DNA of 64,000 nucleotides from Bradyrhizobium barranii subsp. apii (GTDB lineage Bacteria > Pseudomonadota > Alphaproteobacteria > Rhizobiales > Xanthobacteraceae): contig NZ_CP096255.1 in the NCBI RefSeq assembly GCF_011516635.5, forward strand, positions 7,252,501-7,316,500, written 5' to 3'. How positions within the stretch are numbered: position 1 is the stretch's first letter; each line of letters starts with the position of its first letter. Made by a program: the position numbers and the translations under genes. Positions 8,719 through 17,854 of this stretch are shown here, one piece after another. The notes under the pieces were generated by a model, which saw only the letters and a list, made by a program, of their open reading frames with translations, was not told the DNA's origin and made no database searches.

Positions 8719-9297
8719 GGTCCCCGTTTCAAGCCGCCCGCCTCAAGCATCGGCCATCTGCAGTTTTTCATGATCGCACGCCGCTGTTTGGGCTTACAGC
8801 CCTCGGCGGCCAGGCACTGACATCGAAGAGTTCCCCCGGCCAGGGCCTCTCGGGCTCGCGAATCTGGCCAAAACGGCCTTCCTCTCGCCCAAAATGCAGG
8901 CGAGGAACCGGGCAAGACTGGAACCCATCCGCCGGCGCCAGGATTAACCAAGCTGGCCCGCGGGTTGCAGGTGCATACCCCTAAACGACCCTGCGGGTTG
9001 GCTTTGGCCCAAGCTTTGGTGTAAAGCTGCGCGGAGTGTGGCTTTTTGCAAGCCTTGCGTGGGCACAAATTACCGACGACAAGCGCTTCAAACTGCTAAT
9101 GAAATTGGCTGGGACGGACGAAGCCGATCTAAGTGACAGGGATCACAGGGACTGAACCGGAGCTCACCTAAGCTTGAAGACGGGGCCCTGCCCCATGCAG
9201 GTGGCTCCGACGGTTTAAGGACTCGCGCTGCGCCGATATTGTGCAAACCCATCGCGCACCGGAACGATCTTCCGGCGCTGACAAATTGGAAATCGCC
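8719..9297. other. Gene-free stretch between xseB and dxs
   Basis: No credible coding frame is visible in these 579 bp on either strand. A small GC hairpin (GGGGC-CCT-GCCCC) lies near 9182-9194, and the last 250 bp, lower in GC, presumably contain the dxs promoter. I looked for a TPP riboswitch because dxs is thiamine-related and did not find its conserved blocks. Confidence 0.5.
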
Positions 9298-11226
9298 GTG
9301 AACGCATACAGTAAAACGCCGCTTCTCGACACCATCCATACGCCGGATGACCTGCGCAAGCTCAAGATCGAGCAGGTTCGCCAGGTCGCCGACGAGCTGC
9401 GGCAAGAGACCATCGATGCCGTCTCGGTGACCGGCGGTCACTTCGGCGCCGGCCTCGGCGTGGTCGAGCTCACCACCGCGATCCATTATGTCTTCGACAC
9501 GCCGCGCGACCGGCTGATCTGGGACGTCGGCCATCAGGCCTATCCGCACAAGATCCTCACCGGCCGGCGCGACCGCATCCGCACGCTGCGCACCGGCGGC
9601 GGCCTGTCCGGCTTCACCAAGCGCAGCGAGAGCGATTACGATCCGTTCGGCGCGGCGCATTCCTCGACCTCGATTTCCGCCGGCCTCGGCATGGCGGTCG
9701 CGCGCGACCTTTCCGGCGGCAAGAACAACGTTATCGCCGTCATCGGTGACGGCGCGATGTCAGCCGGCATGGCCTATGAAGCCATGAACAACGCCGGCGC
9801 CATGAACTCGCGCCTGATCGTGATCCTCAACGACAACGACATGTCGATCGCGCCGCCGGTCGGCGCCATGAGCGCCTATCTGTCGCGCCTCTACTCCGGC
9901 AAGACCTATCGCACGCTGCGCGATGCGGCCAAGCAGATCAACAAGCGCCTGCCCAAGATCATCGCCAACCGCGCCAACCGCGTCGAGGAATATTCGCGCG
10001 GCTTCATGATGGACGGCGGCACGCTGTTCGAGGAGCTCGGCTTCTATTACGTCGGCCCGATCGATGGTCATAACCTCGACCATCTGCTGCCCGTGCTGAA
10101 GAACGTGCGCGACATGGAGACCGGCCCGATCCTGGTCCACGTCGTGACGCAGAAGGGCAAGGGCTACGGCCCGGCGGAAGCGTCCGCCGACAAGTACCAC
10201 GCGGTCGTCAAGTTCGACGTCGCGACCGGCACCCAGGCCAAGGCCAAGCCGAATGCGCCGGCCTACCAGAACGTGTTCGGCCAGAGCCTCGTCAAGGAAG
10301 CGCAGAAGGACGACAAGATCGTCGCCATCACCGCGGCGATGCCGTCCGGCACCGGCGTCGACATCTTCAACAAGGCCTTCCCGGACCGCACCTTCGACGT
10401 CGGCATCGCCGAGCAGCACGCGGTGACGTTCGCCGCCGGTCTTGCGAGCGAGGGCTACAAGCCGTTCTGCGCGATCTACTCGACCTTCCTGCAGCGCGGC
10501 TACGACCAGATCGTGCATGACGTCGCGATCCAGAACCTGCCCGTCCGCTTCGCCATCGACCGCGCCGGCCTCGTCGGCGCCGACGGCGCGACGCATGCCG
10601 GCTCGTTCGACAACGCCTATCTCGGCTGCCTGCCGAACATGGTGGTCATGGCGGCGGCCGACGAAGCCGAGCTCGTGCACATGGTGGCGACCCAGGTCGC
10701 GATCGACGATCGTCCGAGCTCGCTGCGCTATCCGCGCGGCGAAGGCCGCGGCATCGAGATGCCCGAAGTCGGCGTTCCGCTCGAGGTCGGCAAGGGCCGC
10801 ATGATTCGCCAGGGCAGCAAGATCGCCTTGCTCTCCTTCGGTACGCGCCTCGCCGAATGCGAGAAGGCGGCCGACGAGCTCGCCGCCCACGGCCTCTCCA
10901 CCTCGATCGCCGATGCGCGCTTCATGAAGCCGCTCGACACCGAGCTGGTTCTCAAGCTCGCCCGCGACCACGAGATCCTGATCACGATCGAGGAAGGCTC
11001 GGTCGGCGGCTTCGGCTCGCATGTAGCGCAGTACCTGACCGATCAGGGCGCGCTCGACGGCGGCATGGTCAAGTTCCGCTCGATGGTGCTGCCCGACGTG
11101 TTCCAGGACCACGACACGCCGGCCGCGATGTACGGCCGTGCCGGTCTCGACGCCAAGGGCATCGTCGCCAAGGTGTTCGAGGCGCTGGGCAAGGACGTCA
11201 AGACCGAGACGGTCAAGCTCGCCTGA
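9298..11226 (+). CDS. dxs: 1-deoxy-D-xylulose-5-phosphate synthase
   Basis: This is the first enzyme of the non-mevalonate isoprenoid pathway; it condenses pyruvate with glyceraldehyde 3-phosphate using thiamine diphosphate. The frame opens at GTG 9241, but GTG 9298 gives MNAYSKTPLLDTI, the usual N-terminus of alphaproteobacterial Dxs, and a 642-residue product of normal size. Visible signatures are TGGHFGAGLGVVELT, DVGHQAYPHKILTGRR, the thiamine-diphosphate segment IGDGAMSAGMAYEAMNN, GIAEQHAVTFAAGLA and the transketolase C-terminal domain. The downstream deoxyribosyltransferase starts 36 bp after the stop, suggesting a shared transcript with tlyA and the RlmD-like gene. Confidence 0.97.
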   Translation: MNAYSKTPLLDTIHTPDDLRKLKIEQVRQVADELRQETIDAVSVTGGHFGAGLGVVELTTAIHYVFDTPRDRLIWDVGHQAYPHKILTGRRDRIRTLRTGGGLSGFTKRSESDYDPFGAAHSSTSISAGLGMAVARDLSGGKNNVIAVIGDGAMSAGMAYEAMNNAGAMNSRLIVILNDNDMSIAPPVGAMSAYLSRLYSGKTYRTLRDAAKQINKRLPKIIANRANRVEEYSRGFMMDGGTLFEELGFYYVGPIDGHNLDHLLPVLKNVRDMETGPILVHVVTQKGKGYGPAEASADKYHAVVKFDVATGTQAKAKPNAPAYQNVFGQSLVKEAQKDDKIVAITAAMPSGTGVDIFNKAFPDRTFDVGIAEQHAVTFAAGLASEGYKPFCAIYSTFLQRGYDQIVHDVAIQNLPVRFAIDRAGLVGADGATHAGSFDNAYLGCLPNMVVMAAADEAELVHMVATQVAIDDRPSSLRYPRGEGRGIEMPEVGVPLEVGKGRMIRQGSKIALLSFGTRLAECEKAADELAAHGLSTSIADARFMKPLDTELVLKLARDHEILITIEEGSVGGFGSHVAQYLTDQGALDGGMVKFRSMVLPDVFQDHDTPAAMYGRAGLDAKGIVAKVFEALGKDVKTETVKLA

Positions 11227-11262
11227 CGGCGAGCTTGACCGTCGCGAACCAGCGCGACCTTC

Positions 11263-11817
11263 ATGAAAATCTATCTGGCAGGGCCCGACGTGTTCCTGCC
11301 GGATGCGGTTGAGATCGGCCGGCAAAAGGCCGTGATCTGCGCTGCGCATGGGCTCACCGGCCTCTATCCCCTCGACAACGCCATCGATCTCACCTCGCCC
11401 GACGCCTCGCGGCAGATCTTTTGTGGCAACGAGGCGATGATGGACGAAGCCGATGCCATCATCGCCAACCTCACCCCGTTCCGCGGTGCCGGCGCCGACC
11501 CCGGCACCGTCTACGAGCTCGGCTACATGGCCGGCCGCCGCAAGTTTTGCCTGGCCTATTCCAACGACGGCGCCGTCTATGCCGACCGCGTCGGCCGCTT
11601 CATGGACGTGACCTCCGAGGACGGACGGCTGGTCGATGCACAGGGGCTGACGGTCGAGGATTTTGGCCTCGTCGACAACCTCATGATGATCCATGCGCTG
11701 GAGCTGCACGGCTGCCCGCTGGTGACGCCGGCGCAGATGCCGATCGACGTCTGGCACGATCTGGCCGCGTTCGAGGCTTGCGTCCGGATCGCGGCCGCGC
11801 GATTGATCGCACCATAG
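11263..11817 (+). CDS. Nucleoside 2-deoxyribosyltransferase
   Basis: This 184-residue protein begins MKIYLAGPDVFLPDA and contains DEADAIIANLTPFRGAGADPGTVYELGYM, in which the Glu of YELG is the expected nucleophile. The family transfers 2-deoxyribose between bases, or hydrolyses deoxynucleoside monophosphates, in nucleotide salvage and pool cleaning. It is cytoplasmic and of the usual length for the family. It sits between dxs and tlyA with short gaps on both sides, so it probably belongs to the same operon. Confidence 0.9.
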   Translation: MKIYLAGPDVFLPDAVEIGRQKAVICAAHGLTGLYPLDNAIDLTSPDASRQIFCGNEAMMDEADAIIANLTPFRGAGADPGTVYELGYMAGRRKFCLAYSNDGAVYADRVGRFMDVTSEDGRLVDAQGLTVEDFGLVDNLMMIHALELHGCPLVTPAQMPIDVWHDLAAFEACVRIAAARLIAP

Positions 11818-11843
11818 ACGTTTCAGTCGCCTCCGGAGATCCG

Positions 11844-12578
11844 ATGTCCCCTGCCCGCAAGCGTGCGGATGTTCTGCTGGTCGAGCGCGGCTTGTTCGAG
11901 AGCCGGGCGCGGGCGCGCGCGGCGATCGAGGCCGGGCTCGTCACCGCCGACGACAAGCAGGTCGCGAAACCCTCGGAGACGATCGCTGAGGACGCAGTGA
12001 TTCAGGCCGAGCCTGCGCATCCCTATGTCTCGCGCGGCGGCGTCAAGCTGGCCGGCGCGCTGGAGCGCTACCCCATCGAGATCGAGGACCATGTCTGCCT
12101 CGATGTCGGCGCCTCCACCGGCGGTTTCACCGAGGTGCTGCTGGCGAACGGCGCCAGCCTGGTGTTCGCCATCGATGTCGGCACCAGCCAGCTGCATCCT
12201 TCGCTGCGCGACCATCCCAAGATCGTGTCGATGGAGGAGACCGACATCCGCAGCTACGACGGCAAACGGCTGCCGGCGCGGCCCGACGTCGTCGTCATCG
12301 ATGTCAGCTTCATCTCGCTCAAGACGGTGCTGCCCGTGGCGCTGTCACTGGCAGCAGCGCCGATGAGCCTGCTGGCGCTGATCAAGCCGCAGTTCGAGGC
12401 TGACAGGAAGCACAACAAGAAGGGCATCATCCGCGACGCCGCCGTGCATCGGGAGATCTGCGACGACATCGCGGCGTTCGCCGCTTCGCTCGACTGCACC
12501 GACATCGAGGTGTTCCCCTCCCCGATCACGGGCGGTGACGGCAATATCGAATTCTTCCTGGGCGCGCGCCGTGGTTGA
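11844..12578 (+). CDS. tlyA: TlyA-family rRNA (2'-O)-methyltransferase
   Basis: This 244-residue protein has an N-terminal S4 RNA-binding domain (about 5-65, including DVLLVERGLFESRARARAAIEAG and VSRGGVKL) followed by an FtsJ-like Rossmann methyltransferase with the SAM site LDVGASTGGFTEVLL and the segment IDVSFISLKTVLP. TlyA proteins methylate cytidines in 16S and/or 23S rRNA. ATG 11844 is chosen because CGGAG lies just upstream and the S4 domain is complete from there. The stop codon overlaps the GTG start of the next methyltransferase, indicating translational coupling. Confidence 0.92.
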   Translation: MSPARKRADVLLVERGLFESRARARAAIEAGLVTADDKQVAKPSETIAEDAVIQAEPAHPYVSRGGVKLAGALERYPIEIEDHVCLDVGASTGGFTEVLLANGASLVFAIDVGTSQLHPSLRDHPKIVSMEETDIRSYDGKRLPARPDVVVIDVSFISLKTVLPVALSLAAAPMSLLALIKPQFEADRKHNKKGIIRDAAVHREICDDIAAFAASLDCTDIEVFPSPITGGDGNIEFFLGARRG

Positions 12579-13818
12579 GCGCGTGAGGATCGATCACGTC
12601 GGCCATCGCGGCGACGGCGTCTCGCTCGCTGCGGGCGATGCCGTCTATGTGCCCTACACGCTTGGCGGCGAGACCGTCGAGGTCGACCACGTCGCCGGCA
12701 ACCATCCCGACCGCCGCAAGCTGCTCGCAGTCGATGTCGCCAGCCCCGATCGCATTGAGCCGTTCTGTCCGCATTTCGGCATCTGCGGCGGCTGCGCCAT
12801 CCAGCACTGGGCGGCTGAGCCCTATCACGCGTGGAAGCGCGGCATCGTGGTCGAGACGCTGGCGCAGGCCGGGATCGATTGCGAGGTGGCGCCACTGGTC
12901 GATGCCCATGGGGTTGGCCGTCGGCGCGTCACGCTGCACGGCCGGTTCGGCACGCATGACGTCCTCAAGGTCGGCTTCTCGGCGGCGAGCTCGCACGACG
13001 TCATCCCGATCCACCGCTGCCCGATCCTCGATCCCGGGCTCGAGGGTGCGCTCGACGCCGCCTGGGCGCTTGCCGAACCGCTGACGTCCAAAATGGCGGT
13101 GACGAAGCCGCTGGACATCCAGGTCACCGCGACCGCCAACGGCCTCGATGTCGACGTGCGCGGCTCCGGCCCGCTGCCGACGGCGCTGGTCACGGCGCTC
13201 TCGCGCGTCGCCGAGCAGCATCGGCTGGCGCGGCTGACGCGGCATGGCGAGCTGGTGCTGCAACGCCTGCCGCCGACGGTGCGGATGGGCCGCGCCGAGG
13301 TGACGCTGCCGCCGGGCTCGTTCCTGCAGGCAACGGTCGCGGGTGAGGAGACGCTGGCGTCGCTCGTCGCCGAGCGTGTCGGCAAGGCCAAGGAGGTTCT
13401 CGACCTCTTCTGCGGCGTCGGGCCGTTCGCTCTCCGGCTCGCGGAAAAGGCGCGCGTCGCCGCCTATGACAACGACGCCGGCGCCGTCGCCGCACTCGTG
13501 AAGGCTGCACGCACACCCGGGCTGAAGCCGATCAAGGCCGAACCGCGCGACCTGTTCCGTCGCCCGCTGGTGCCGCCGGAGCTGCGCGACTTCGACGCCG
13601 TGGTGTTCGACCCGCCGCGCCAGGGCGCGCAGGCGCAGGCGCTGAAACTCGCTGCAAGCAAGGTACCCGTCGTGATCGCGGTGTCCTGCAACGCCGCAAC
13701 CTTCGCCCGCGACGCCCGGCTCCTGATCGACGGCGGCTACAGGATCGAGACCGTGGTCCCGGTCGACCAGTTCCGCCACACGCCGCATGTGGAATTGGTG
13801 GCGCGGTTCACGCGCTGA
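12571..13818 (+). CDS. 23S rRNA (uracil-5-)-methyltransferase RlmD/TrmA family
   Basis: This 415-residue protein has an N-terminal TRAM-like region, an iron-sulfur cluster motif with Cys66, Cys72 and Cys75 in FCPHFGICGGC plus a later Cys in HRCPILDP, a SAM site VLDLFCGVGPFALRLA, the motif FDPPRQGAQ and the catalytic cysteine in VSCNAATFARD. This is the RumA/RlmD arrangement for forming 5-methyluridine in rRNA. GTG 12571 overlaps the tlyA stop; the frame extends 12 codons further upstream inside tlyA, but the overlap start is the natural one. Whether the target is U1939, U747 or tRNA is not decided by sequence. Confidence 0.9.
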   Translation: MVERVRIDHVGHRGDGVSLAAGDAVYVPYTLGGETVEVDHVAGNHPDRRKLLAVDVASPDRIEPFCPHFGICGGCAIQHWAAEPYHAWKRGIVVETLAQAGIDCEVAPLVDAHGVGRRRVTLHGRFGTHDVLKVGFSAASSHDVIPIHRCPILDPGLEGALDAAWALAEPLTSKMAVTKPLDIQVTATANGLDVDVRGSGPLPTALVTALSRVAEQHRLARLTRHGELVLQRLPPTVRMGRAEVTLPPGSFLQATVAGEETLASLVAERVGKAKEVLDLFCGVGPFALRLAEKARVAAYDNDAGAVAALVKAARTPGLKPIKAEPRDLFRRPLVPPELRDFDAVVFDPPRQGAQAQALKLAASKVPVVIAVSCNAATFARDARLLIDGGYRIETVVPVDQFRHTPHVELVARFTR

Positions 13819-13858
13819 GGCAGCGCCTGCCGCTCACCGTCCGATTGCTACCAGACTG

Positions 13859-14707
13859 CTATGCCGACGGCTCGAATTGCGGCTGCCATCGCAGCAGGTA
13901 GGACTGCAGCGAGCGTACCGCGATCGCCAACAGGATTCCGACGAACATCATGACGAAGATGGCGACCATCATCTCGCTGGCATTGGCGCGCGCCTCGGCT
14001 TCGATGATGAGCTTGCCGAGCCCGCGCTCGGCGCCGATGAACTCGCCGACGATGACGCCGATCAGCGCGAAAGACACCGCCGGCAACAGCGACGCGAACA
14101 CCCAGGCCAGCGCGGAGGGGATCACCACCGTGCGCAGCACGGTGAGTTCGCTTGCACCGAGCAGACGGGCAGCGGCGATCTGATCGCGGTCGACCGCACG
14201 CGTTCCCTCGAAGGTGTTGAAGAACACCACGAAGAACACGACGAGCCAGGCAGTGGCGATCTTGGAGAGATCGCCGAGGCCGAAGATCAGGATGACGAGC
14301 GGCACCAGCGCGATGCGCGGTATCGAGTTGAGCGCCACGACATAGGGCCCGAACACGCGGGCAAGGAAGTCCGAACGGCCGAGGACCAGGCCAGCCGCTA
14401 CTCCGCTCGCGGACCCGAAAAGAAACCCCCACCAGGTGTTCTTCAGCGTGGCGAGCCACAAATTGTTGTCGTTGCCATTGATGCAGGCGGCGAACCCGGC
14501 GGGATCGGCAAAGCAGCCAAGCCGCAGGAAGCTCTGCCAGATCAACGACGGCTTGGCGACGAAATACGGATCGAGGATTTTCGGCACATAGGCCTTCGGC
14601 AACAGCGCCTTGCTCCATTCGAAGCCCCACTGCCAGACGACGAGAACCACCACGAGAATGGCCACTTGCCAGAACAGGATGGCGCTACGGCTCTTGGACA
14701 TGATCAT
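13859..14707 (-). CDS. ABC transporter permease, NitT/TauT type
   Basis: This 282-residue inner-membrane subunit has about six hydrophobic segments and the BPD transport permease domain, including the EAA-like loop GASELTVLRTVVIPSALAWVF and VGEFIGAERGLGKLIIEA that contacts the ATPase. The start at 14707 forms an ATGA overlap with the stop of the ATPase gene; an open frame extends further upstream but only through the ATPase gene. It is the last gene of the minus-strand operon running from 18786 to 13859. The family imports sulfonates, nitrate, bicarbonate and small aromatics or carboxylates; the operon context favours an organic acid. Confidence 0.92.
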   Translation of the reverse strand: MIMSKSRSAILFWQVAILVVVLVVWQWGFEWSKALLPKAYVPKILDPYFVAKPSLIWQSFLRLGCFADPAGFAACINGNDNNLWLATLKNTWWGFLFGSASGVAAGLVLGRSDFLARVFGPYVVALNSIPRIALVPLVILIFGLGDLSKIATAWLVVFFVVFFNTFEGTRAVDRDQIAAARLLGASELTVLRTVVIPSALAWVFASLLPAVSFALIGVIVGEFIGAERGLGKLIIEAEARANASEMMVAIFVMMFVGILLAIAVRSLQSYLLRWQPQFEPSA

Positions 14708-15552
14708 TCGGCCCTGGTGCGGCGGAATTCTTCGCCGAGGGAATGCCAGATGTGCGAGTAGAGGCGGCCGAATTCGGCGGTCTCGCGCACGTCCACGGGA
14801 TCGCGCGGCCGCGGGATGGCGACGTCGAAATCTTCCTTGAGCCTCCCGGGCCGCGCCGAGAGCAGGATGATGCGGCTCGCCAAGGTCAAGGCCTCGCCGA
14901 GATCGTGGGTCACGAACAGCACGGTCTGCCGCTCGCGTTCCCATATCTCCAGCAGCGTCTTGTGCATCTCGAGCTTGGTGTGGGTGTCGAGCGCGCCGAA
15001 CGGCTCGTCCATCAGCAGGATCTCGGGCTCCATGATCAGCGTGCGCATCAAGGCGACGCGCTGGCGCATGCCGCCGGACAGCATGCTGGGGAAGCTCTGT
15101 GCAAAGCCGGAGAGCCCGGCCTTCTCGACGGCCGAAGCGACGCGCCCGGCGCGCTCGGCCTTTCGCAGCCCCGCGATCTCCAGCCCATAGCCGATGTTCT
15201 GCTCCACGGTTCGCCAGGGAAACAGCGTGTCGCGCTGGAAGACATAGCCGACCCTGCGGTTGACCTTGCCGGTCTCAACCGTGTCCTCATCGATCAGGAT
15301 GCGTCCGCCCGAGCGCGGCAATAGCCCCGCGACCATGTTGAGGATGGTGCTCTTGCCGCAGCCGGACGGACCGAGCAGCGCGACGAACTCGCCCTGCTTG
15401 ACCTCGAAGGAAACGTCATCGACCGCCACGAACTCGCGGCCCGACGCGTTGAAGCGCTTGGCGAGACCTCGCACCGCGATGCGGGTTCGCGCCTCCGCTC
15501 TCTCAACCTCGTCTCGCGCGAGCGCGAATCCCGGGCCTGGCGCAGCGATCAT
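14704..15552 (-). CDS. ABC transporter ATP-binding protein, NitT/TauT type
   Basis: This 282-residue ATPase energises the importer at the inner face of the membrane. It shows the Walker A motif LLGPSGCGKSTILN, Q-loop YVFQRDTLFPWRT, signature LSGGMRQRVALMR, Walker B ILLMDEPFGALD and switch histidine VTHDLGEA. ATG 15552 overlaps the stop of the solute-binding protein gene (ATGA), so the longer upstream frame is rejected. Both ends are translationally coupled to neighbours, giving a tight binding protein-ATPase-permease set. Confidence 0.95.
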   Translation of the reverse strand: MIAAPGPGFALARDEVERAEARTRIAVRGLAKRFNASGREFVAVDDVSFEVKQGEFVALLGPSGCGKSTILNMVAGLLPRSGGRILIDEDTVETGKVNRRVGYVFQRDTLFPWRTVEQNIGYGLEIAGLRKAERAGRVASAVEKAGLSGFAQSFPSMLSGGMRQRVALMRTLIMEPEILLMDEPFGALDTHTKLEMHKTLLEIWERERQTVLFVTHDLGEALTLASRIILLSARPGRLKEDFDVAIPRPRDPVDVRETAEFGRLYSHIWHSLGEEFRRTRAE

Positions 15553-16595
15553 TTGTATTTCGCCCTGGCCGCCTGGAGGAAGCTGATGTCGACGACATCC
15601 TCGTATTTCGTCTCGGGAATATCCGTTCCCTTGCGGTACCAAGGCTTGGCGCCGCGTTCGAACGAGGACTTGTCGATGACGCCGTCATAGGCCCAGGTCG
15701 ATTTGTCGAAGCCGAGCTCGGCGCTGACCGCATCGGGGTCGATGCCCGAGAAATATTTCGGCGTGACCAGTGCCTGCACGTCCGCGAGTGGCGTCGCCTT
15801 CACGAAAGCCATCGCGCGGTGGATCGCGCTCACGTAGGCCTGCACCATGGCCCTGTCCTGCTCGATCGTGTCCTGGAGCGTGTAGATCACCAGCACGGGC
15901 AGCGTGCCGCCGAAATCCTTCTCGAATACGCCGGGCTTGGAGGTGTCGTAGATCGTCCTGCCAAAGCCCTTCTTCTCGACCTCGACGATCCAGCTTGGCG
16001 GCGCCATGATGGCGTCGAACTGCTTGGTCTGCAGCGACGGGAACATCGTGTTGGGTCCGCCGCCGGCGACCCAGTTCACCCTGTCGCCGAGCCCGCGCGT
16101 TTCGAACACATAGGTGCCGAACACCCAGGTGCCCGACCCGATCGCGGTGGCCGCGACGATCGGCTTGGCGCCGTCAGGCCGTTTATGCTCGGCGAGCTTC
16201 TCGACTGAATTGATACCGCCGTCGTAAAGGTCCTGCCGGACCACGATGTTGGCGTAGGAGCACACCATCTCCGTCGCGAGCAGGATCTTGCAGGGCTTGC
16301 CGCGCGCACTGAGCTGGAGCGGATGGCTGGCATCGCCATGCGCGAACACGGCTTGTCCCGCCGCCAGCGTCTGACGGCCGAACGTGCCGGCGTTACCGGT
16401 GACGAGCTTGGAGTCGAGACCTTCGTCCCTGAAGTAACCCTTCAACTCGGCAATCATGCCGATGGCGTAGACCGGCGACACCGGCCCGAAAGCGAGCGAT
16501 ACCTGCTTGGCCTCGGCGCGGAGCTGCCCGGGCAGCATCGATGCGCCGGCCAATGTGGAGCCCGCGATCAGCGCCTGGCGCCTGGTGATGTTCAA
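15549..16595 (-). CDS. ABC transporter substrate-binding protein, SsuA/NMT1-like
   Basis: This 348-residue periplasmic protein has a signal sequence with twin arginines (ITRRQALIAGSTLAGASML) likely processed near residue 27. The mature part follows the SsuA/ThiY-like fold (FGPVSPVYAIGMIAELKGYFRDEGL, then AGQAVFAHGDA). The start is a TTG preceded by GGGAGGAG five bases upstream. It follows the CoA-transferase gene by 38 bp, so ligand capture and CoA activation appear to be made together. The ligand is unknown; the neighbouring enzymes suggest a short hydroxylated or branched dicarboxylate. Confidence 0.9.
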   Translation of the reverse strand: MNITRRQALIAGSTLAGASMLPGQLRAEAKQVSLAFGPVSPVYAIGMIAELKGYFRDEGLDSKLVTGNAGTFGRQTLAAGQAVFAHGDASHPLQLSARGKPCKILLATEMVCSYANIVVRQDLYDGGINSVEKLAEHKRPDGAKPIVAATAIGSGTWVFGTYVFETRGLGDRVNWVAGGGPNTMFPSLQTKQFDAIMAPPSWIVEVEKKGFGRTIYDTSKPGVFEKDFGGTLPVLVIYTLQDTIEQDRAMVQAYVSAIHRAMAFVKATPLADVQALVTPKYFSGIDPDAVSAELGFDKSTWAYDGVIDKSSFERGAKPWYRKGTDIPETKYEDVVDISFLQAARAKYK

Positions 16596-16633
16596 GTGCT
16601 CCTCCCTTGATTCTTGTTTGATCGATCCGTTCG

Positions 16634-17854
16634 TCAGGACGGCCCAGGCGCAATCCGGATGGTTCCTGCCTTTTGCAGCGTCTCGATTTCACTCGACGAA
16701 ATGCCGATCTCGCCCAGGATCTCGCGCGTCTGCTCGCCGATCTGCGGCGGATCGTAGCGGTTGGGCAGGCGTCGGCCATCCATGGAGATCGGCAACAGCG
16801 GCGTTTTCGCCTCGCCGCCGTCAGGCAGGTGAATGTTGGTCAGCCCGCCCGACTGGTTCAGATGCGGGTCGTCGAAGAGATCGCCGGGCTTGTTCACCGG
16901 CGCGTAGGGCAGATCGAGCTGCTCGAGGCGTGCCGCGAGATCGGCCTTGTCCCATTGCTTGAAGATCTTCGCGATCTCCGGGATCAGCCAGCCGCGATGG
17001 TCGACGCGGTCGTTGCTCGTCGCGAAGCGCGGATCGGCAAGCCAGGATTCGCGATCGAAGGCGCGGCAGAACGCCTCCCACTGCTCTTCACCGACAATGG
17101 TGACGAACAGTTTCGAGCCATCCCTGGTGTCGAAGAGATCGTAGACCGGCCAGGGGCTGTCCTTGATCGAATAGGGGATCGAGGGCTGGCCGCTGACCAC
17201 CTCGCACATCATGGCCTGCGCCATCAGGAACACGTTGTTCTCGTAGAGCGCGCTCTGGATGTAGCGACCGCGGCCGGTGCGCTGCCGCTCGGCCAGCGCA
17301 GCCTGAATCGCGATCACGCCGAACATGCCGCCCATGATGTCGTTGACCGAGGCGCCGGCGCGCATCGGCCGGTCCGGCAGGCCGGTCATGTAGGCAAGGC
17401 CGCCCATCATCTGCACGACCTCGTCGAGCGCGAGGCGGTTCTCGTACGGGCCGGGCAAATAGCCCTTGAGCGAGCAGTAGACCAGGCGTGGCGCAAAAGC
17501 GGCAACCGACTCGTAGTCGAGACCGATCCGCTTCAGCAGGCCGGGGCGGAAATTCTCGATCAGGACGTCGCTGCTCTCGATCAGCCGCCGCGCGATGGTC
17601 TGGCCTTCCGCGGTCGACGTGTCCAGCGCGATGCTGCGCTTGTTGCGGCTGTAGGTGGCGAAGAAGCCGGCAGCCGGTCCCTTGAAATAGCGGGTGCGGT
17701 CGCCCTTCGGCGGCTCGACCTTGATCACGTCGGCGCCGAGATCGGCGAGGATCAAGCCGCAGCTCGGCCCCATCACCATCTGGCTGAACTCGATGACCCG
17801 AAGGCCGGCCAGCGGACGCGGCTCCGTTGCCGCCTCGGGCGCCGGCGCAGTCAT
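16634..17854 (-). CDS. CaiB/BaiF-type (class III) CoA transferase
   Basis: This 406-residue enzyme moves CoA from a donor such as succinyl-CoA to a free carboxylic acid. Recognisable segments are LAGLRVIEFSQMVMGP, ADLGADVIKVEPPKGD, RNKRSIALD, DVLIENFRPG and ALDEVVQMMGG, in which Asp144 matches the catalytic aspartate of formyl-CoA transferase. Its ATG overlaps the stop of the aldolase gene (ATGA). Paired with an HMG-CoA-lyase homologue it resembles the succinate-hydroxymethylglutarate or succinate-citramalate CoA-transferase groups, but the true acceptor acid is not established. Confidence 0.92.
   Translation of the reverse strand: MTAPAPEAATEPRPLAGLRVIEFSQMVMGPSCGLILADLGADVIKVEPPKGDRTRYFKGPAAGFFATYSRNKRSIALDTSTAEGQTIARRLIESSDVLIENFRPGLLKRIGLDYESVAAFAPRLVYCSLKGYLPGPYENRLALDEVVQMMGGLAYMTGLPDRPMRAGASVNDIMGGMFGVIAIQAALAERQRTGRGRYIQSALYENNVFLMAQAMMCEVVSGQPSIPYSIKDSPWPVYDLFDTRDGSKLFVTIVGEEQWEAFCRAFDRESWLADPRFATSNDRVDHRGWLIPEIAKIFKQWDKADLAARLEQLDLPYAPVNKPGDLFDDPHLNQSGGLTNIHLPDGGEAKTPLLPISMDGRRLPNRYDPPQIGEQTREILGEIGISSSEIETLQKAGTIRIAPGPS

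Noticed and set aside
8719..9297. TPP riboswitch before dxs
   Set aside because: The conserved CTGAGA and ACCTGATCTGG-like blocks are absent.
12526..13788. Long open frames opposite the RlmD-like gene and similar opposite dxs, ribB, the acyl-CoA dehydrogenases and the aminotransferase
   Set aside because: These are antisense or shifted frames of GC-rich genes, full of Arg, Ala, Gly and His repeats and without domains or ribosome sites.
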